From: Gluconacetobacter diazotrophicus PA1 5
GTDB taxonomy: Bacteria; Pseudomonadota; Alphaproteobacteria; Acetobacterales; Acetobacteraceae
Length of the DNA: 64,000 nucleotides
Assembly (NCBI RefSeq): GCF_000021325.1
Contig: NC_011365.1
Span: forward strand, 1,336,501-1,400,500
Direction: 5' to 3'
Positions 10,093 to 23,267 of the stretch are shown piece after piece. Position 1 is the stretch's first letter. Every line of letters starts with the position of its first letter. Below the pieces are notes generated by a model that was given only the letters and a program-made list of their open reading frames with translations, had not been told where the DNA came from and did not search any database. Made by a program: the position numbers and the translations under genes.

Positions 10093-11409
10093 TCAAAAGC
10101 GGGCGGTCTCGGCCGCTACCGCCCCCGGGGTCAGCATCAGGGCCACCCCCGCCAGGTCCGCCGCGTGGCAGATCCCCATGGTCGGAACCGCCACCACCCG
10201 CCCCGCGCGATGCAGCGCCGGCAGGGTGCGCAACGCGCGCGCGGGCCATTGCGTTCGCCAGCCGGGGGGCGCCCAGGCCCCGGACGGGCCGGCCGCGCCC
10301 AGCGTCACACCGTCCAGGTTCGTGCCCGCCGGCGCCGACAGGACGAAGCGCCCGTCCCACACGCAGTCCGGCCGGGCGACGACCGGGGGCTGCATCGCCG
10401 CTTCCTCGCGCAGCAGCAGCCATCGATGGCCGGCGCGCTTCAGGGCCGGCCCCGCCGCCATCAGGCAGGTGCCCCCCAGCGTCGCCGGCCGCGGGGCGGC
10501 GCACAGGGCCGCGACCGCCCGCGAAGGGGGCAGGTAGTCCGACCCCGACACCGCCCGCATCAGGAACGCCAGCGCCCTGGGGCAGGTCGGATCGTCGGCC
10601 AGCGCCACCCAGCCCCCTTCCGCCATCGTCACGTTCCGGGCCAGCAGCGCGGCCTGCCTGGCATCACGGTCCATGCGCGCCGCGCCGGCCCGCGACGCCG
10701 CCGCGCGGAGCGGCCCGCGTGCCGCCGGGTCGTCGTCCAGCGCCGCGCGCACCCGGGCCCGTTCGGCGCGCGGATCGGCATTCGACGGGTCTTCGACCCA
10801 TGCCAGGCCGGCGCGGCGCAGCGTCGCGCGCAGGCGGTCGCGATCGACACCCAGCAGGGGACGCACCAGACGCAGATCGGCGGTGAAGCTGACGGAGGCC
10901 ATGCCGGCCAGACCGTCCGGCCCGCTGGCGGCGCGGCGGCGGATGGCGATCGTTTCCGCCTGGTCGCCGGCATGATGGCCCAGCAGCAGGTCGACGATGC
11001 CCGCCCGCCGGCAGGCCCGGGCCAGCGCCGCATAGCGTGCGCGACGGGCCCGGTCGGCCAGGCCGGGCCCGGGCCGCAGGCCGTCGAGAACCAGGATGTC
11101 GGCGGGAATGCCCAGGGCATGCAGCCGCCGCCGGGTCAGCGCGGCCTCGGCCGCCGCGGCGGGACGCAGGCCGTGATCGACGATCAGGGCACGGACCGCG
11201 CGGCGCCAGCGCGCGGCCAGGTAGGCCAGGCATAGACTGTCGGCGCCGCCCGATACCGCCACCCCCACCGGGGGCATGTCCGGCCCATCGGGCAGCCAGG
11301 GACCAAGCCCCGCCATGATGGCGGCGAAACGGGCGTCATCCAGTACGCCCGAGCGGGTCGGGCCCCCGGCGGGGTCCCCGGTCAGCCTGATATCAGTGGC
11401 ATCCGGCAC
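10093..11409 (-). CDS. tilS: tRNA(Ile)-lysidine synthase
   Basis: Modifies C34 of tRNA-Ile(CAU) to lysidine so that it reads AUA; normally essential. The N-terminal PP-loop ATPase motif AVSGGADSLCLAYLA is at about residues 51-65. A second conserved block, LLLGHHAGDQAETIAIRR, follows near residue 145. The annotated start at 11409 is a GTG overlapping the end of cpoB by 17 bp, so translational coupling is plausible; later starts exist before the PP-loop. Length (438) is normal. The C-terminal half is Arg/Ala-rich and less conserved. Confidence 0.93.
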   Translation of the reverse strand: MPDATDIRLTGDPAGGPTRSGVLDDARFAAIMAGLGPWLPDGPDMPPVGVAVSGGADSLCLAYLAARWRRAVRALIVDHGLRPAAAAEAALTRRRLHALGIPADILVLDGLRPGPGLADRARRARYAALARACRRAGIVDLLLGHHAGDQAETIAIRRRAASGPDGLAGMASVSFTADLRLVRPLLGVDRDRLRATLRRAGLAWVEDPSNADPRAERARVRAALDDDPAARGPLRAAASRAGAARMDRDARQAALLARNVTMAEGGWVALADDPTCPRALAFLMRAVSGSDYLPPSRAVAALCAAPRPATLGGTCLMAAGPALKRAGHRWLLLREEAAMQPPVVARPDCVWDGRFVLSAPAGTNLDGVTLGAAGPSGAWAPPGWRTQWPARALRTLPALHRAGRVVAVPTMGICHAADLAGVALMLTPGAVAAETARF

Positions 11410-12253
11410 GGGTGCGGTAGATGGCCTGCGCGCTGCGGACGCGGGGGGCGGGGGTGGGGAATTCCGCCTTCAGCTTCGCCAGCGCCTGACAGGCCGAAGC
11501 CTTGTCGCCCAGGGCGAGCAGCGTGGCCGTGACCCCCAGCAGGGCATCCGGCGCGCGGCCCGAATGCGGCGCGCGGTTATAGGTGTCGTAATAGGCGACG
11601 GCGGACTGGCGATATTGCTTCTGCCCGGCCAGGGATTGCGCCAGCAGGAACTGCGCGTCCACCTGGCGCGGGCCGCGCGGGCCGGCCAGGACCTTCTGGG
11701 CCGCCGCCTGGGCTGCCGCGTAATCGCCGTGCAGCAGGGCGGCGTTGCCCTGCTGCAGCAGGGCCTCGGGCGTTTGCCTGGCCGGTGCTTCGGGCGCGGG
11801 TGCGGCCGGAGCGGCGGCGGGCGGGGCGCCGGCCGGGGCGGGGTGACCGTTCTGCGCCGCGAAATTCATGTCCTCGATCTGCTTGGACAGGGCCGCGTTC
11901 TGCTGCTGGACCTGGTTGGTCAACTGGTCGAGCTGGCCCCGCATGTCGCGCACCTGCTGTTCCAGCGTCATCACCCTGTTCAGCAATTGCGCCGTCAGGT
12001 CGCCATTGGCCGGCGGCATCACGTTCTGCGGCACGCTGTCCGGCCCGGCCGGCGGCAGCATTCCGCCCCCGGCCCCGGGGGCCGACTGCAACTGCGATAG
12101 TTGCTGGCGCAGATCCATGATCTGGTTCTGCAGCGCGATGCCTTCGCGGCTGGTCATTCCGTCCTGGGCGCGGACGGGCAGCGGCGACAGGATGGTCAGG
12201 GCGGCCATCACGCCTAGGAACGGCGGAAGGTGGCGGAATGCAGCGGACCGCAT
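11393..12253 (-). CDS. cpoB: Tol-Pal system protein YbgF/CpoB
   Basis: Periplasmic coordinator of Tol-Pal and peptidoglycan synthesis at division. A signal peptide is clear (residues about 1-29, ending PLPVRAQ). A coiled-coil segment follows (about 40-115, with LNRVMTLEQQVRDMRGQLDQ). A Pro/Ala-rich linker then leads to TPR repeats in the last 120 residues. The 286-residue length is typical. It follows pal but is separated from it by a strong terminator, so it needs read-through or its own promoter. Confidence 0.9.
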   Translation of the reverse strand: MRSAAFRHLPPFLGVMAALTILSPLPVRAQDGMTSREGIALQNQIMDLRQQLSQLQSAPGAGGGMLPPAGPDSVPQNVMPPANGDLTAQLLNRVMTLEQQVRDMRGQLDQLTNQVQQQNAALSKQIEDMNFAAQNGHPAPAGAPPAAAPAAPAPEAPARQTPEALLQQGNAALLHGDYAAAQAAAQKVLAGPRGPRQVDAQFLLAQSLAGQKQYRQSAVAYYDTYNRAPHSGRAPDALLGVTATLLALGDKASACQALAKLKAEFPTPAPRVRSAQAIYRTRAGCH

Positions 12254-12320
12254 GAACGGATTTCCCCCAAGTCACGGGCAAGGTCACAAGACAGGCCCTG
12301 TTATGTACCACGGACCAGAC

Positions 12321-12358
12321 AAAACAAAACCGGCCAGGCGACGGGCGCCTGGCCGGTT
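12321..12358 (-). terminator. intrinsic terminator after pal
   Basis: A 13-bp perfect stem, AACCGGCCAGGCG (12328-12340) with CGCCTGGCCGGTT (12346-12358), is followed leftward by TTGTTTTG. It lies directly after the pal stop codon and should end or attenuate the tol-pal transcript, giving a high pal to cpoB mRNA ratio. Confidence 0.85.
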
Positions 12359-12391
12359 CCGACCGATCGGACGACGATCCGATCGATACGA

Positions 12392-12868
12392 TCAGCGGAC
12401 CGAGGTGATCGCGTTGCGGTTCTGGGCCCACGACTGCTCGTCGTCACCCGTCGCCGTCGGACGATCCTTGCCGTAGGAGATCGTGGTGATGCGCGAAGCA
12501 GCCACGCCCTTGGCGACCAGGTAGTCACGCGCCGCGTTGGCGCGACGCTCGCCCAGGGCGATGTTGTATTCTTCGGTGCCACGGTCATCGCAGTTGCCCG
12601 CGACCTGGATCGTGACCTGCGGATACTTGGCAAGCCAGGCGGCCTGACGGTCGAGCGTCGCCTGGGCGTCGCTGGACAGGTTGTTCTTGTTCAGCTCGAA
12701 GAACACGCGGTCGCCGACATTGGCGACCAGGTCGGCTTCGCTGCCCGGGGTGACGCCGGTGCTCTGCGCGGCGGCGCCGGTTCCGGTCGTGGCGCCCTTT
12801 TCGTTCTCACCCGAGCACGCCGCCAGAAGAACGGCCATGCCAAGCGCACCAAGAAGCTTCAGTCTCAT
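12392..12868 (-). CDS. pal: peptidoglycan-associated outer-membrane lipoprotein Pal
   Basis: A 158-residue outer-membrane lipoprotein that ties the outer membrane to peptidoglycan and is moved to the division site by TolQRA. It has a lipoprotein signal with lipobox LLAAC (lipidated Cys 18), a flexible Gly/Thr-rich linker and a C-terminal OmpA-like domain. The peptidoglycan-binding signature is NCDDRGTEEYNIALGERRA. A purine-rich ribosome site (AGGATC) precedes the start. It is separated from tolB by a 245-bp spacer, leaving room for its own promoter. Confidence 0.96.
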   Translation of the reverse strand: MRLKLLGALGMAVLLAACSGENEKGATTGTGAAAQSTGVTPGSEADLVANVGDRVFFELNKNNLSSDAQATLDRQAAWLAKYPQVTIQVAGNCDDRGTEEYNIALGERRANAARDYLVAKGVAASRITTISYGKDRPTATGDDEQSWAQNRNAITSVR

Positions 12869-13113
12869 TATTTTAGATCCTGAGATCGGTTCCCGCGTGG
12901 AACCATATGATTAAGTTGCCGGGTAAAGGTCCGGTCCCGACACTCGTTTTGTTCCGCCAACAACCCAGAGGCAGAACGTTGCGAACACTGGAGACCACTT
13001 GCCGGTTAGCGCCAGACGCGACGAAGCGTCAAGATGCCCGGAACACATGTCCGATATCTTGTTTCAGTATTGACCGGAAAAGCACAGTAACGCGCTTCCC
13101 CGGTCTTTAAATC

Positions 13114-14502
13114 TTAACCGTTCAGCGGCGACCAGGCCGGGTCGGACGCGCCGCCGGCCGGAATCGCGCGTTCGTGGAAGCCGGTGATATCGACGGTGCT
13201 GATGCCCGAGGAAAACCCTGCCCCGCCGGCCCCCGCCGCCGTCTGGCGGCAGAAGGCGATCACCCGTCCGTTCGGGCAGAAGGTGGGGCTTTCGACGGTG
13301 AAGCCCTGGGTCATGATCCGCTCGCCCGTGCCGTCGGGGGCCATCACGCCCAGCGAGAAGCTGCCGTTGGCGATCCGGGTGAAGGCGATCAAATCCCCGC
13401 GCGGTGACCAGACCGGCGAGCCGTACACGCCGTTGCCGTACGAAATACGCCGCGCGTCGCCGCCGCCCGCGCTCATGATATAAAGCTGCGGCGAACCGCC
13501 CCGGTCCGAGTTGAAGACGATCTGCGAGCCGTCCGGGCTGTAGCACGGGCTGGTATCGATGGCGCCGGAACTGGTGATCTGCCGCTTGGCCCGTGTGACC
13601 AGGTCCACGCTATAGATGTCCGACCCCGCGCCGCGCGTGGCCGACAGGATGACCGCCCGCCCGTCCGGCGCGAAACGCGGCGCGAACGAGATCCCTTCGA
13701 AATCGCCCAGCAACTGCTGCCGGCCCGTCGCCAGGTTGAGCATGTAAACGCGCGGGCGGTTGTTGGCATAGGACATGAACGCCAGTTGGTCGCTGGTCGG
13801 GCTGAAGCGCGGGGTCAGGGTCAGCCACTGCCCCCCCGACAGGTAATGGCTGTTGGCGCCGTCCTGGTCCATGATCGCCAGCCGCGTCGTCTGGTGCGCG
13901 CGCGGACCGGACCGGGCGATATAGGCGATGCGGGTGTTGAAATAGCCCTTTTCGCCCAGCAGCCGTTCATAGATCACGTCGGCGATGATGTGCGCGATCT
14001 TGCGCGCGTCGCCGGCGCCCGCCGTATAGGCCGTGCCCTGGATCTGCTGGCCGGTCAGCACGTCCCACAGGCGGAATTCCACGCGCAGGCCGCCGCCGCC
14101 GGTCGTCGCGGAACCGCTGACCAGCGCGCGGGCGCCCAGCGACTTGTACGTTCCGAAATCCGGCACCCCCACGGGCAGCGACCCGCTGATCGGGGCGAAC
14201 AGGCCGCAATTCCCCAGGTCGCCCGAGATCACGCTGCTGACCAGCGCGCCCGCGTCGCCGCCCAGCGCCGGAATGACGATGGGAATCGGCGCCGTGCGGG
14301 CCTGGTCCACCGTGATTTCGGCGGCACCCGGGCCCGCCGCGGGCGCGCCCTGCGCGACGGCCGACAGCGGCGCGGCCAGGATGCCGGCCGCGATGCCGCC
14401 GCCCGTTCCCAGCAGCATGCGGCGGCCGAGATGGGTCGCCAGCAGCGATGCATCGGTATCGGAAATCCAGGGGGAAGTCGGCGGAAGGTCACAGGGACGC
14501 AT
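13114..14502 (-). CDS. tolB: Tol-Pal translocation protein TolB
   Basis: Periplasmic beta-propeller protein that binds Pal and TolA. An N-terminal domain (about 60-190) is followed by propeller repeats such as [16 protein letters not shown] and [12 protein letters not shown]. Length is 462 residues. The start at 14502 has a good ribosome site (GGAG, 6 nt away). The N-terminus is unusual: about 27 residues precede a [11 protein letters not shown] motif and a hydrophobic stretch ending SAVAQG, which looks like a twin-arginine signal rather than the Sec signal expected for TolB. A 54-bp spacer separates it from tolA upstream. Confidence 0.95.
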   Translation of the reverse strand: MRPCDLPPTSPWISDTDASLLATHLGRRMLLGTGGGIAAGILAAPLSAVAQGAPAAGPGAAEITVDQARTAPIPIVIPALGGDAGALVSSVISGDLGNCGLFAPISGSLPVGVPDFGTYKSLGARALVSGSATTGGGGLRVEFRLWDVLTGQQIQGTAYTAGAGDARKIAHIIADVIYERLLGEKGYFNTRIAYIARSGPRAHQTTRLAIMDQDGANSHYLSGGQWLTLTPRFSPTSDQLAFMSYANNRPRVYMLNLATGRQQLLGDFEGISFAPRFAPDGRAVILSATRGAGSDIYSVDLVTRAKRQITSSGAIDTSPCYSPDGSQIVFNSDRGGSPQLYIMSAGGGDARRISYGNGVYGSPVWSPRGDLIAFTRIANGSFSLGVMAPDGTGERIMTQGFTVESPTFCPNGRVIAFCRQTAAGAGGAGFSSGISTVDITGFHERAIPAGGASDPAWSPLNG

Positions 14503-14556
14503 GGTCTTCTCCTCGAACGCACCGCCCGTGCATGGGCTGCGGCAGGTTGTGCTGCT

Positions 14557-15549
14557 TCATGGGCGGAAAACGAATTTGAGCTGCCGCGTTTGCCCCAGCA
14601 TCGCCTTGGGCAGCGGCAATTGCGCGCAGGTGGGGCTGAGCACCGCCGCGCGGGCCCGTTCCGCCAGCGCGCGATAGGACGAATCGGCGTCCATGCGCGC
14701 CTGGGTTTCCGGCGCGAACTGGACGATGCGGGCCATGCCCGTGGCATCCACCGTCACCACCAGATGGGCGACGAAGGTGGCGTAATCCCGCGCCGCCGTA
14801 TCTTCGGTATAGCAGCGGCGCACGGCATTTCCGATCGCGCGCTGGTCGGCCGCGTTCAGCGCGCTGGTGATGTCACCGTCCGGTGCGCCGCCGCCGTTGG
14901 GTGCGCCGCCCTGCAGCGGGTTGGCGCGCGCCTTGGGCGGATGGGTCTGCTTCTGGTCCGCGCGGAACGCATCCAGCGTCGCCAGCAGCGAGTGCGTGTC
15001 AGGCACCGCCTTCTTCGTCTCGTTCGGCTGGGTGACGTGCGAGAATTGCTGCATCTTGGGCAGCGCGTTGGGTTCGGGCTGCGGCGTCGGCGGCGAGGCC
15101 GCGCGCGAGGGCACCGGCGGCGCCGGCGGGGTCGGCGGCGCCTGGACGGCGTCGGGCGACGGTTCCTCGACCTTCGGCGGCACCTGCGTGTCCGGAAGTT
15201 CGACCGGCGGGGTTTCCGGCGGCGGCGGCATGGGCGGCGGCGGAGGGGGCGGCGGCGGCGGTTCCTCGGTCGGCGCCTGGACCGGCGGCGTCGGGGCCGG
15301 GGGGGCCTCCTGCGGCACGGGGGCCGGCGCGGGCGCGGGCTTGGGGGCCGGCTTTTCGGCCTTGTGCGGGGTGCCGCCGCTGTCCGAACTGGTGAATTCC
15401 ATCTCGATCGTCGGCGGGGGCGGCGGTTCGGTGGGCACCGGAATGGGCAGCCCCAGCAGCACTGCCAGAAGCAGCGCCATATGCGCGGCCCCCGATACGA
15501 CGATCGATCGCCGCATCAGGATACGTTCGGAACGGCGCGGCTGAACCAC
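14557..15549 (-). CDS. tolA: TolA-like energy-transducing protein
   Basis: Inner-membrane protein linking the TolQR motor to TolB-Pal. One membrane helix lies near residues 18-38 (GAAHMALLLAVLLG). A long Pro-rich, periplasm-spanning linker (about 45-180) with runs of Pro/Glu/Lys follows, in place of the Ala-Lys helix of enterobacterial TolA. The C-terminal TonB/TolA domain contains AVRRCYTEDTAARDYATF and VVTVDATGMARIVQF. The start is GTG at 15549; an ATG 11 codons later (15516) is an alternative. It lies 42 bp after tolR in the operon. Confidence 0.9.
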   Translation of the reverse strand: MVQPRRSERILMRRSIVVSGAAHMALLLAVLLGLPIPVPTEPPPPPTIEMEFTSSDSGGTPHKAEKPAPKPAPAPAPVPQEAPPAPTPPVQAPTEEPPPPPPPPPPMPPPPETPPVELPDTQVPPKVEEPSPDAVQAPPTPPAPPVPSRAASPPTPQPEPNALPKMQQFSHVTQPNETKKAVPDTHSLLATLDAFRADQKQTHPPKARANPLQGGAPNGGGAPDGDITSALNAADQRAIGNAVRRCYTEDTAARDYATFVAHLVVTVDATGMARIVQFAPETQARMDADSSYRALAERARAAVLSPTCAQLPLPKAMLGQTRQLKFVFRP

Positions 15550-15591
15550 GACGAGGATGCTCCTAGCCGATGACGATCAAGGGGGGCGCGA

Positions 15592-16035
15592 TCAGGGCGC
15601 GCCGCCGCCGGACGGCGGCTGCTGGGCCAGGAGGGCGACGTGGGTGAAGCCGCCCGCCGTGATCCGGCCCATCACTTCCATCACGCGGCCGTAATCGATG
15701 TGGGAATCGCCACGGACGAAGATCCGGTGCGCGGGGTCGTTCTGCGCCGCCGCGCGCAACTGGTCCACGAGTTGGTCGGACGAGACCGGGTTGTCACCCA
15801 GGTACAGCGCGCCGTCCGAGCGGATGGACACGGTGATCGGCTTGGTGTCGGCATTGACCGGCGCCGCGTCGGTTTTCGGCAGGTCGACATTCACGCCGCT
15901 GGTCATCATCGGCGCCGTCACCATGAAGATGATGAGCAGCACCAGCATGACGTCCACCAGGGGGGTGACGTTGATGTCCGACATGGGACGCCGGCGCCCG
16001 CGGCGCCCACCCCCTCCACCGAGCGAAACGCCCAT
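15592..16035 (-). CDS. tolR: TolR biopolymer transport protein (ExbD family)
   Basis: A 147-residue inner-membrane component of the proton-driven TolQR motor. The cytoplasmic N-terminus is Gly/Arg-rich ([20 protein letters not shown]). The single helix DVMLVLLIIFMV carries the Asp essential for proton use, and the periplasmic domain ends in Pro/Gly. It starts 3 bp after the tolQ stop codon, so it is translationally coupled. Confidence 0.95.
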   Translation of the reverse strand: MGVSLGGGGGRRGRRRPMSDINVTPLVDVMLVLLIIFMVTAPMMTSGVNVDLPKTDAAPVNADTKPITVSIRSDGALYLGDNPVSSDQLVDQLRAAAQNDPAHRIFVRGDSHIDYGRVMEVMGRITAGGFTHVALLAQQPPSGGGAP

Positions 16036-16038
16036 GAT

Positions 16039-16755
<717 letters not shown>

Positions 16756-16925
16756 AAACGCCTCCTGCACCTTCTGCCCGTCGCCGCGCGATCGCGATCC
16801 CGACCGCCGAGTCGGGGGCAGTCTGACACTGCACTCCAGTGCGTTCCTTATAGGCTTCCGCGGGAAAGCAGAAGCACCCCAGCCGCAGGACACACCCATC
16901 GAAACAAGAAATTACCGACCGGCCT

Positions 16926-17330
16926 TCAATCCACGAGTCCAGTCAGAAGATCACGCCATAAAGGCGGAAATCGGGCGGCCCGGCCATCGGCCGCGCGCAC
17001 GCAGGCCAGGCGGACATCCAGCGCCGCGCACAGCGTCTGCCCCAGCAGGAAGGTCTGTTCCAGCCGGCAACTGGCCGAGCCCAGTTCGGTCAGGCGCGTG
17101 GTCACCGTCACGACGTCATCCAGCCGCAGCGGAGAGCGGTAGTCGATGCTGGCGTTGCGCACCACGAAGGCGAGGCCGAAATCGTCCAGCAGCGCGGACA
17201 CCGGCTGGCCCAGGCCGCGAATCGCCTCGGTCCGCGCGCGCTCGGCCAGGCCGAGATACCGGGCGTGATAGACCACGCCGCCGGCGTCCGTATCTTCGTA
17301 ATAAATGCGGAAAGGAATGTTGTGCCTCAC
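16926..17330 (-). CDS. ybgC: Tol-Pal-associated acyl-CoA thioesterase YbgC
   Basis: A 134-residue hotdog-fold thioesterase. The 4HBT signature [18 protein letters not shown] with its catalytic Asp is at the N-terminus. It hydrolyses acyl-CoA or acyl-ACP at the membrane, and the gene is a constant neighbour of tolQRAB. The start is GTG at 17330, overlapping the ruvB stop codon (GTGA), so it is translated with the ruv genes. A gap of about 170 bp follows before the tolQ start. Confidence 0.93.
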   Translation of the reverse strand: MRHNIPFRIYYEDTDAGGVVYHARYLGLAERARTEAIRGLGQPVSALLDDFGLAFVVRNASIDYRSPLRLDDVVTVTTRLTELGSASCRLEQTFLLGQTLCAALDVRLACVRAADGRAARFPPLWRDLLTGLVD

Positions 17331-18373
17331 CCGTCGTCCCCCTGCAGCAGGTCGCCCTGGCCCGTCTGCCGTGGCGGGGGGGCAAGCCCCAGATGCCGCC
17401 AGCCCCGCTCGCCCAGCATGCGTCCCCGGCTGGTACGCAGGACCAGCCCCTCCTGGATCAGGTAGGGTTCGACCACGTCTTCCAGCGTGTCTCGCGCCTC
17501 GGCCAGGGCGGCGGCCAGGGTTTCCACCCCCACCGGGCCGCCGTGATGATGTTCGGCGATGCGGCGCAGATAGCGCCGGTCCATCCCGTCCAGCCCCAGC
17601 GAATCGACTTCCAGCCGCGACAGGGCGGCGTCGGCCATCGCGCGGTCCACCGGGCCGCCACGGGTGACCGAGGCGAAGTCGCGCACCCGCCGCAGCAGGC
17701 GCCCGGCGATGCGCGGCGTGCCGCGCGACCGGCGGGCGATTTCCTCGGCCCCTTCCGGCGTCAGGTCGAATTCCAGCTTCCGCGCCCCGCGCGAGACGAT
17801 CTGGCGCAGTTCGTCGGGGGTGTAGAACACCAGCCGCAGCGGAATGCCGAACCGGTCGCGCAGCGGGGTGGCCAGCAGCCCGGCCCGCGTGGTCGCGGCC
17901 ACCAGGGTGAAGGGCGAGAGGTCGATGCGTACCGAGCGCGCCGCCGGCCCCTCGCCGATGATCAGGTCGAGCTGGAAATCCTCCATCGCCGGATACAGTA
18001 CTTCCTCGATCGCCGGCTGCAGGCGGTGGATTTCGTCGATGAACAGCACGTCACGGGGCTGCAGGTTGGTCAGGATGGCCGCCAGGTCGCCCGCGCGCTG
18101 GATCACGGGGCCCGAGGTCGCGCGAAAGCCGACCCCCAGTTCCCGCGCCACGATCTGCGCCAGCGTGGTCTTGCCCAGCCCCGGCGGGCCGTGCAGCAGC
18201 ACGTGGTCCATCGCCTCGCCCCGCTGGCGGGCGGCGGCGATGAAGATGGCCAGGTTCTCGCGGCTGGCCTTCTGGCCCGTGAAATCGTCCAGGGTCTGCG
18301 GCCGCAGCCCGGCTTCGGCAGCATCTTCCGCATTGCGGGCGGGATCGACCTCGCGGAGGGGGATTTCGGTCAT
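17327..18373 (-). CDS. ruvB: Holliday junction branch-migration helicase RuvB
   Basis: A 348-residue AAA+ motor that drives branch migration with RuvA. Walker A is [13 protein letters not shown] (61-73), Walker [10 protein letters not shown], sensor 1 LVAATTRAG, and the arginine-finger region [12 protein letters not shown]-terminal winged helix ends with [17 protein letters not shown]. The frame is open far upstream, but the start at 18373 ([10 protein letters not shown]) overlaps the ruvA stop codon as ATGA, the usual coupling. Confidence 0.97.
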   Translation of the reverse strand: MTEIPLREVDPARNAEDAAEAGLRPQTLDDFTGQKASRENLAIFIAAARQRGEAMDHVLLHGPPGLGKTTLAQIVARELGVGFRATSGPVIQRAGDLAAILTNLQPRDVLFIDEIHRLQPAIEEVLYPAMEDFQLDLIIGEGPAARSVRIDLSPFTLVAATTRAGLLATPLRDRFGIPLRLVFYTPDELRQIVSRGARKLEFDLTPEGAEEIARRSRGTPRIAGRLLRRVRDFASVTRGGPVDRAMADAALSRLEVDSLGLDGMDRRYLRRIAEHHHGGPVGVETLAAALAEARDTLEDVVEPYLIQEGLVLRTSRGRMLGERGWRHLGLAPPPRQTGQGDLLQGDDG

Positions 18374-18972
18374 CGGGCAAGTTCCCGCAGGCTTTCGCGG
18401 ATCACGACATCCAGGTCCGCCTTGCCGTCCAGGCGCGCCAGGATGCGCCCCACCACCGGCTGGGCCTCGGCCCGGCGGAAGCCCAGGCCCGCCAGCGCCA
18501 GCAGGGCATCGGCTTCCACCCCGCCCGAGGCCGGGGGGGCCGCGATCGTCACGCCCGGCCCGGCGGGCATGCGCCCGGCCTTGTCGCGCAGTTCGGTCAG
18601 GATGCGCTCGGCCAGCCGCGCGCCGACACCCGACACCCGGGTCAGGCTGGCCTTGTCCGCCGCCGCGATCACCCCGGCCAGGTCGCCCGGCGACAGGGCG
18701 GAGAGAATGGCCAGCGCGACCTTCGCCCCCACCCCCTGGACCGTCGTCAGCAGGCGGAACCAGTCGCGCTCCGCGGCTTCCGCAAAGCCGTAGAGCAGGA
18801 AGGCATCCTCGCGCACCACGGTCTCGACCAGGACGCGGGTCACATCGGGCGGACGGGGCAGCGCCGAGAGCGTGCGGGTGGAGGCATGGACCAGATAGCC
18901 GACGCCGCCGACATCGACCACGCAGCGGTCGGATTCCATCTGCCCCACCAGCCCGGTCAGGTGCGCGATCAT
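18370..18972 (-). CDS. ruvA: Holliday junction DNA-binding protein RuvA
   Basis: A 200-residue tetrameric junction-binding protein. The N-terminal OB domain starts [20 protein letters not shown]. Helix-hairpin-helix motifs include [20 protein letters not shown] and [18 protein letters not shown]. The C-terminal domain that contacts RuvB ends with [10 protein letters not shown]. It overlaps ruvC upstream and ruvB downstream by 4 bp each, so the three proteins are made in step. Confidence 0.97.
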   Translation of the reverse strand: MIAHLTGLVGQMESDRCVVDVGGVGYLVHASTRTLSALPRPPDVTRVLVETVVREDAFLLYGFAEAAERDWFRLLTTVQGVGAKVALAILSALSPGDLAGVIAAADKASLTRVSGVGARLAERILTELRDKAGRMPAGPGVTIAAPPASGGVEADALLALAGLGFRRAEAQPVVGRILARLDGKADLDVVIRESLRELAR

Positions 18973-19475
18973 GCCATACGGGTCCCGGCCGACACCCGCA
19001 GGGCGCTGGCCCGGTGATGGGCATGGCAGATCGCCACCGCCAGCGCATCGGACGCGTCCGCCCGGCGGATCGTCGCCCCGGGCAGCAGACGGCGCACCAT
19101 CATTTCCACCTGATCCTTGCTGGCGGCGCCGGTGCCGACCACCGCCCGCTTCACCGCCATGGCACCGTATTCCGAAACCGCGATTCCGGCCAGCGCCGGC
19201 ACCAGCAGCGCCACCCCGCGCGCATAGCCGAGCTTCAGCGTCGAGGCCCCGTTGCGGTTGACGTACGTCTCCTCCACCGCGGCCTCGCGCGGGCCGTACC
19301 GGCGCACGAGGTCCAGCAGGGAATCGTGCAGGCAGCGCAGCCGCTCCGGCACGGGCGCGTCACCGTCCGTGGCGATCACGCCGTCCGCGACATGGCACAG
19401 CCGGTTGCCGTCCACATCGACCAGCCCCCAGCCGGTGAAGCGCAGGCCCGGATCGATGCCCAGCAGCCGGACCAT
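18969..19475 (-). CDS. ruvC: Holliday junction resolvase RuvC
   Basis: A 168-residue RNase-H-fold endonuclease that cuts Holliday junctions. The acidic residues are in place: Asp8 in [14 protein letters not shown], Glu68/69 in [12 protein letters not shown], and Asp140/Asp143 in [18 protein letters not shown]. It begins 26 bp after yebC ends and overlaps ruvA by 4 bp. The order yebC-ruvC-ruvA-ruvB is conserved in alphaproteobacteria. Confidence 0.97.
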   Translation of the reverse strand: MVRLLGIDPGLRFTGWGLVDVDGNRLCHVADGVIATDGDAPVPERLRCLHDSLLDLVRRYGPREAAVEETYVNRNGASTLKLGYARGVALLVPALAGIAVSEYGAMAVKRAVVGTGAASKDQVEMMVRRLLPGATIRRADASDALAVAICHAHHRASALRVSAGTRMA

Positions 19476-19501
19476 CCGTCCATTCGGCCCCGTGGCGGGC
19501 G

Positions 19502-20251
19502 TCAGGCGGACAGCCTCTCGGCCACGTCGTCGGGCAGGTCGAAATTGGCGTAGACCGCCTGGACGTCGTCATGTTCGTCCAGCACGTCGATCAGCTTCAG
19601 CACGCCGCGCGCCTTGTCCTCGTCCAGGGTCACGACGGTGCCGGGGCGCCAGTCGAACTTCGCGCTGGACGGTTCGCCGAAGCGGGTTTCCAGCGCGTCG
19701 CGCACGGCGAAGAACGATTCCACGGGGCATGTGACCTCGTGCCCCTCGTCCGTGCTTTCGACGTTTTCGGCGCCGGCTTCGATCGCCGCTTCCAGCATCT
19801 CGTCCTCGGTGGCGACCGCGGCCGGATAGGTGATGACGCCCAGGCGGGTGAACATGAAGGACACCGAATTGGTCTCGCCCAGCGACCCGCCATGCTTCGA
19901 GAACGCGGCGCGGACATCCGAGGCCGTGCGGTTGCGGTTGTCGGTCAGGGCTTCGACGATCACGGCGACGCCGGCCGGGCCGTAGCCCTCGTACCGGACC
20001 TCGGCATAATCGTCACCGCCGCCGGCGCCGGTCGCCTTCTTGATCGCGCGCTCGACCGTGTCCTTGGGCATGTTGACTTCGCGGGCCGCGGAAATGGCGG
20101 CGCGCAGGCGGGGATTGGATGCCGGGTCGGGCATGCCGGACCGCGCGGCGACGGTGATTTCGCGAATCACCTTGGCGAACTGCCGGGCGCGGCGCGCGTC
20201 CTGCGCGCCCTTGCGGTGCATGATGTTCTTGAACTGGGAATGACCCGCCAT
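19502..20251 (-). CDS. YebC/PmpR-family protein
   Basis: A 249-residue conserved protein starting [21 protein letters not shown], the usual family beginning, with the further signature [21 protein letters not shown] split over the middle domain. YebC proteins were described as DNA-binding regulators and more recently, for some members, as ribosome-associated factors that relieve stalling. Which role applies here is not visible. It leads the ruv genes and sits 62 bp after secA. Confidence 0.95.
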   Translation of the reverse strand: MAGHSQFKNIMHRKGAQDARRARQFAKVIREITVAARSGMPDPASNPRLRAAISAAREVNMPKDTVERAIKKATGAGGGDDYAEVRYEGYGPAGVAVIVEALTDNRNRTASDVRAAFSKHGGSLGETNSVSFMFTRLGVITYPAAVATEDEMLEAAIEAGAENVESTDEGHEVTCPVESFFAVRDALETRFGEPSSAKFDWRPGTVVTLDEDKARGVLKLIDVLDEHDDVQAVYANFDLPDDVAERLSA

Positions 20252-20313
20252 GGCTCGTCTCTACTGAAGTGTATGCAAAATCTTCTTTTTTCGGGAGAAA
20301 ACGGGCCTCCCGA

Positions 20314-23064
<2,751 letters not shown>

Positions 23065-23267
23065 GTAGACCTTCCGGAATGGCGCGGCTCCCCCCGCCGG
23101 ACCCCCGGACGGGCTGGAACTGTAGGAATGGCATTCTCGCGCGGCATCTGAGATAGGACCCGCGCCGTCACCGGTCAACCGAAGCCGGCCCGATGAGGCT
23201 GTCTTGCAGGAGCGGACGGGCTCGGCCATGATGCGTCGGACGCTTTATAATCTAGGGTATTCAACAT

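Noticed and set aside
20275-20312. Inverted repeat CGGGAG/CTCCCG next to TTTTTT between secA and yebC, considered as a terminator.
   Set aside because: The T run is on the wrong side for either direction of transcription: leftward it is an A run after the stem, and on the plus strand it comes before the stem.
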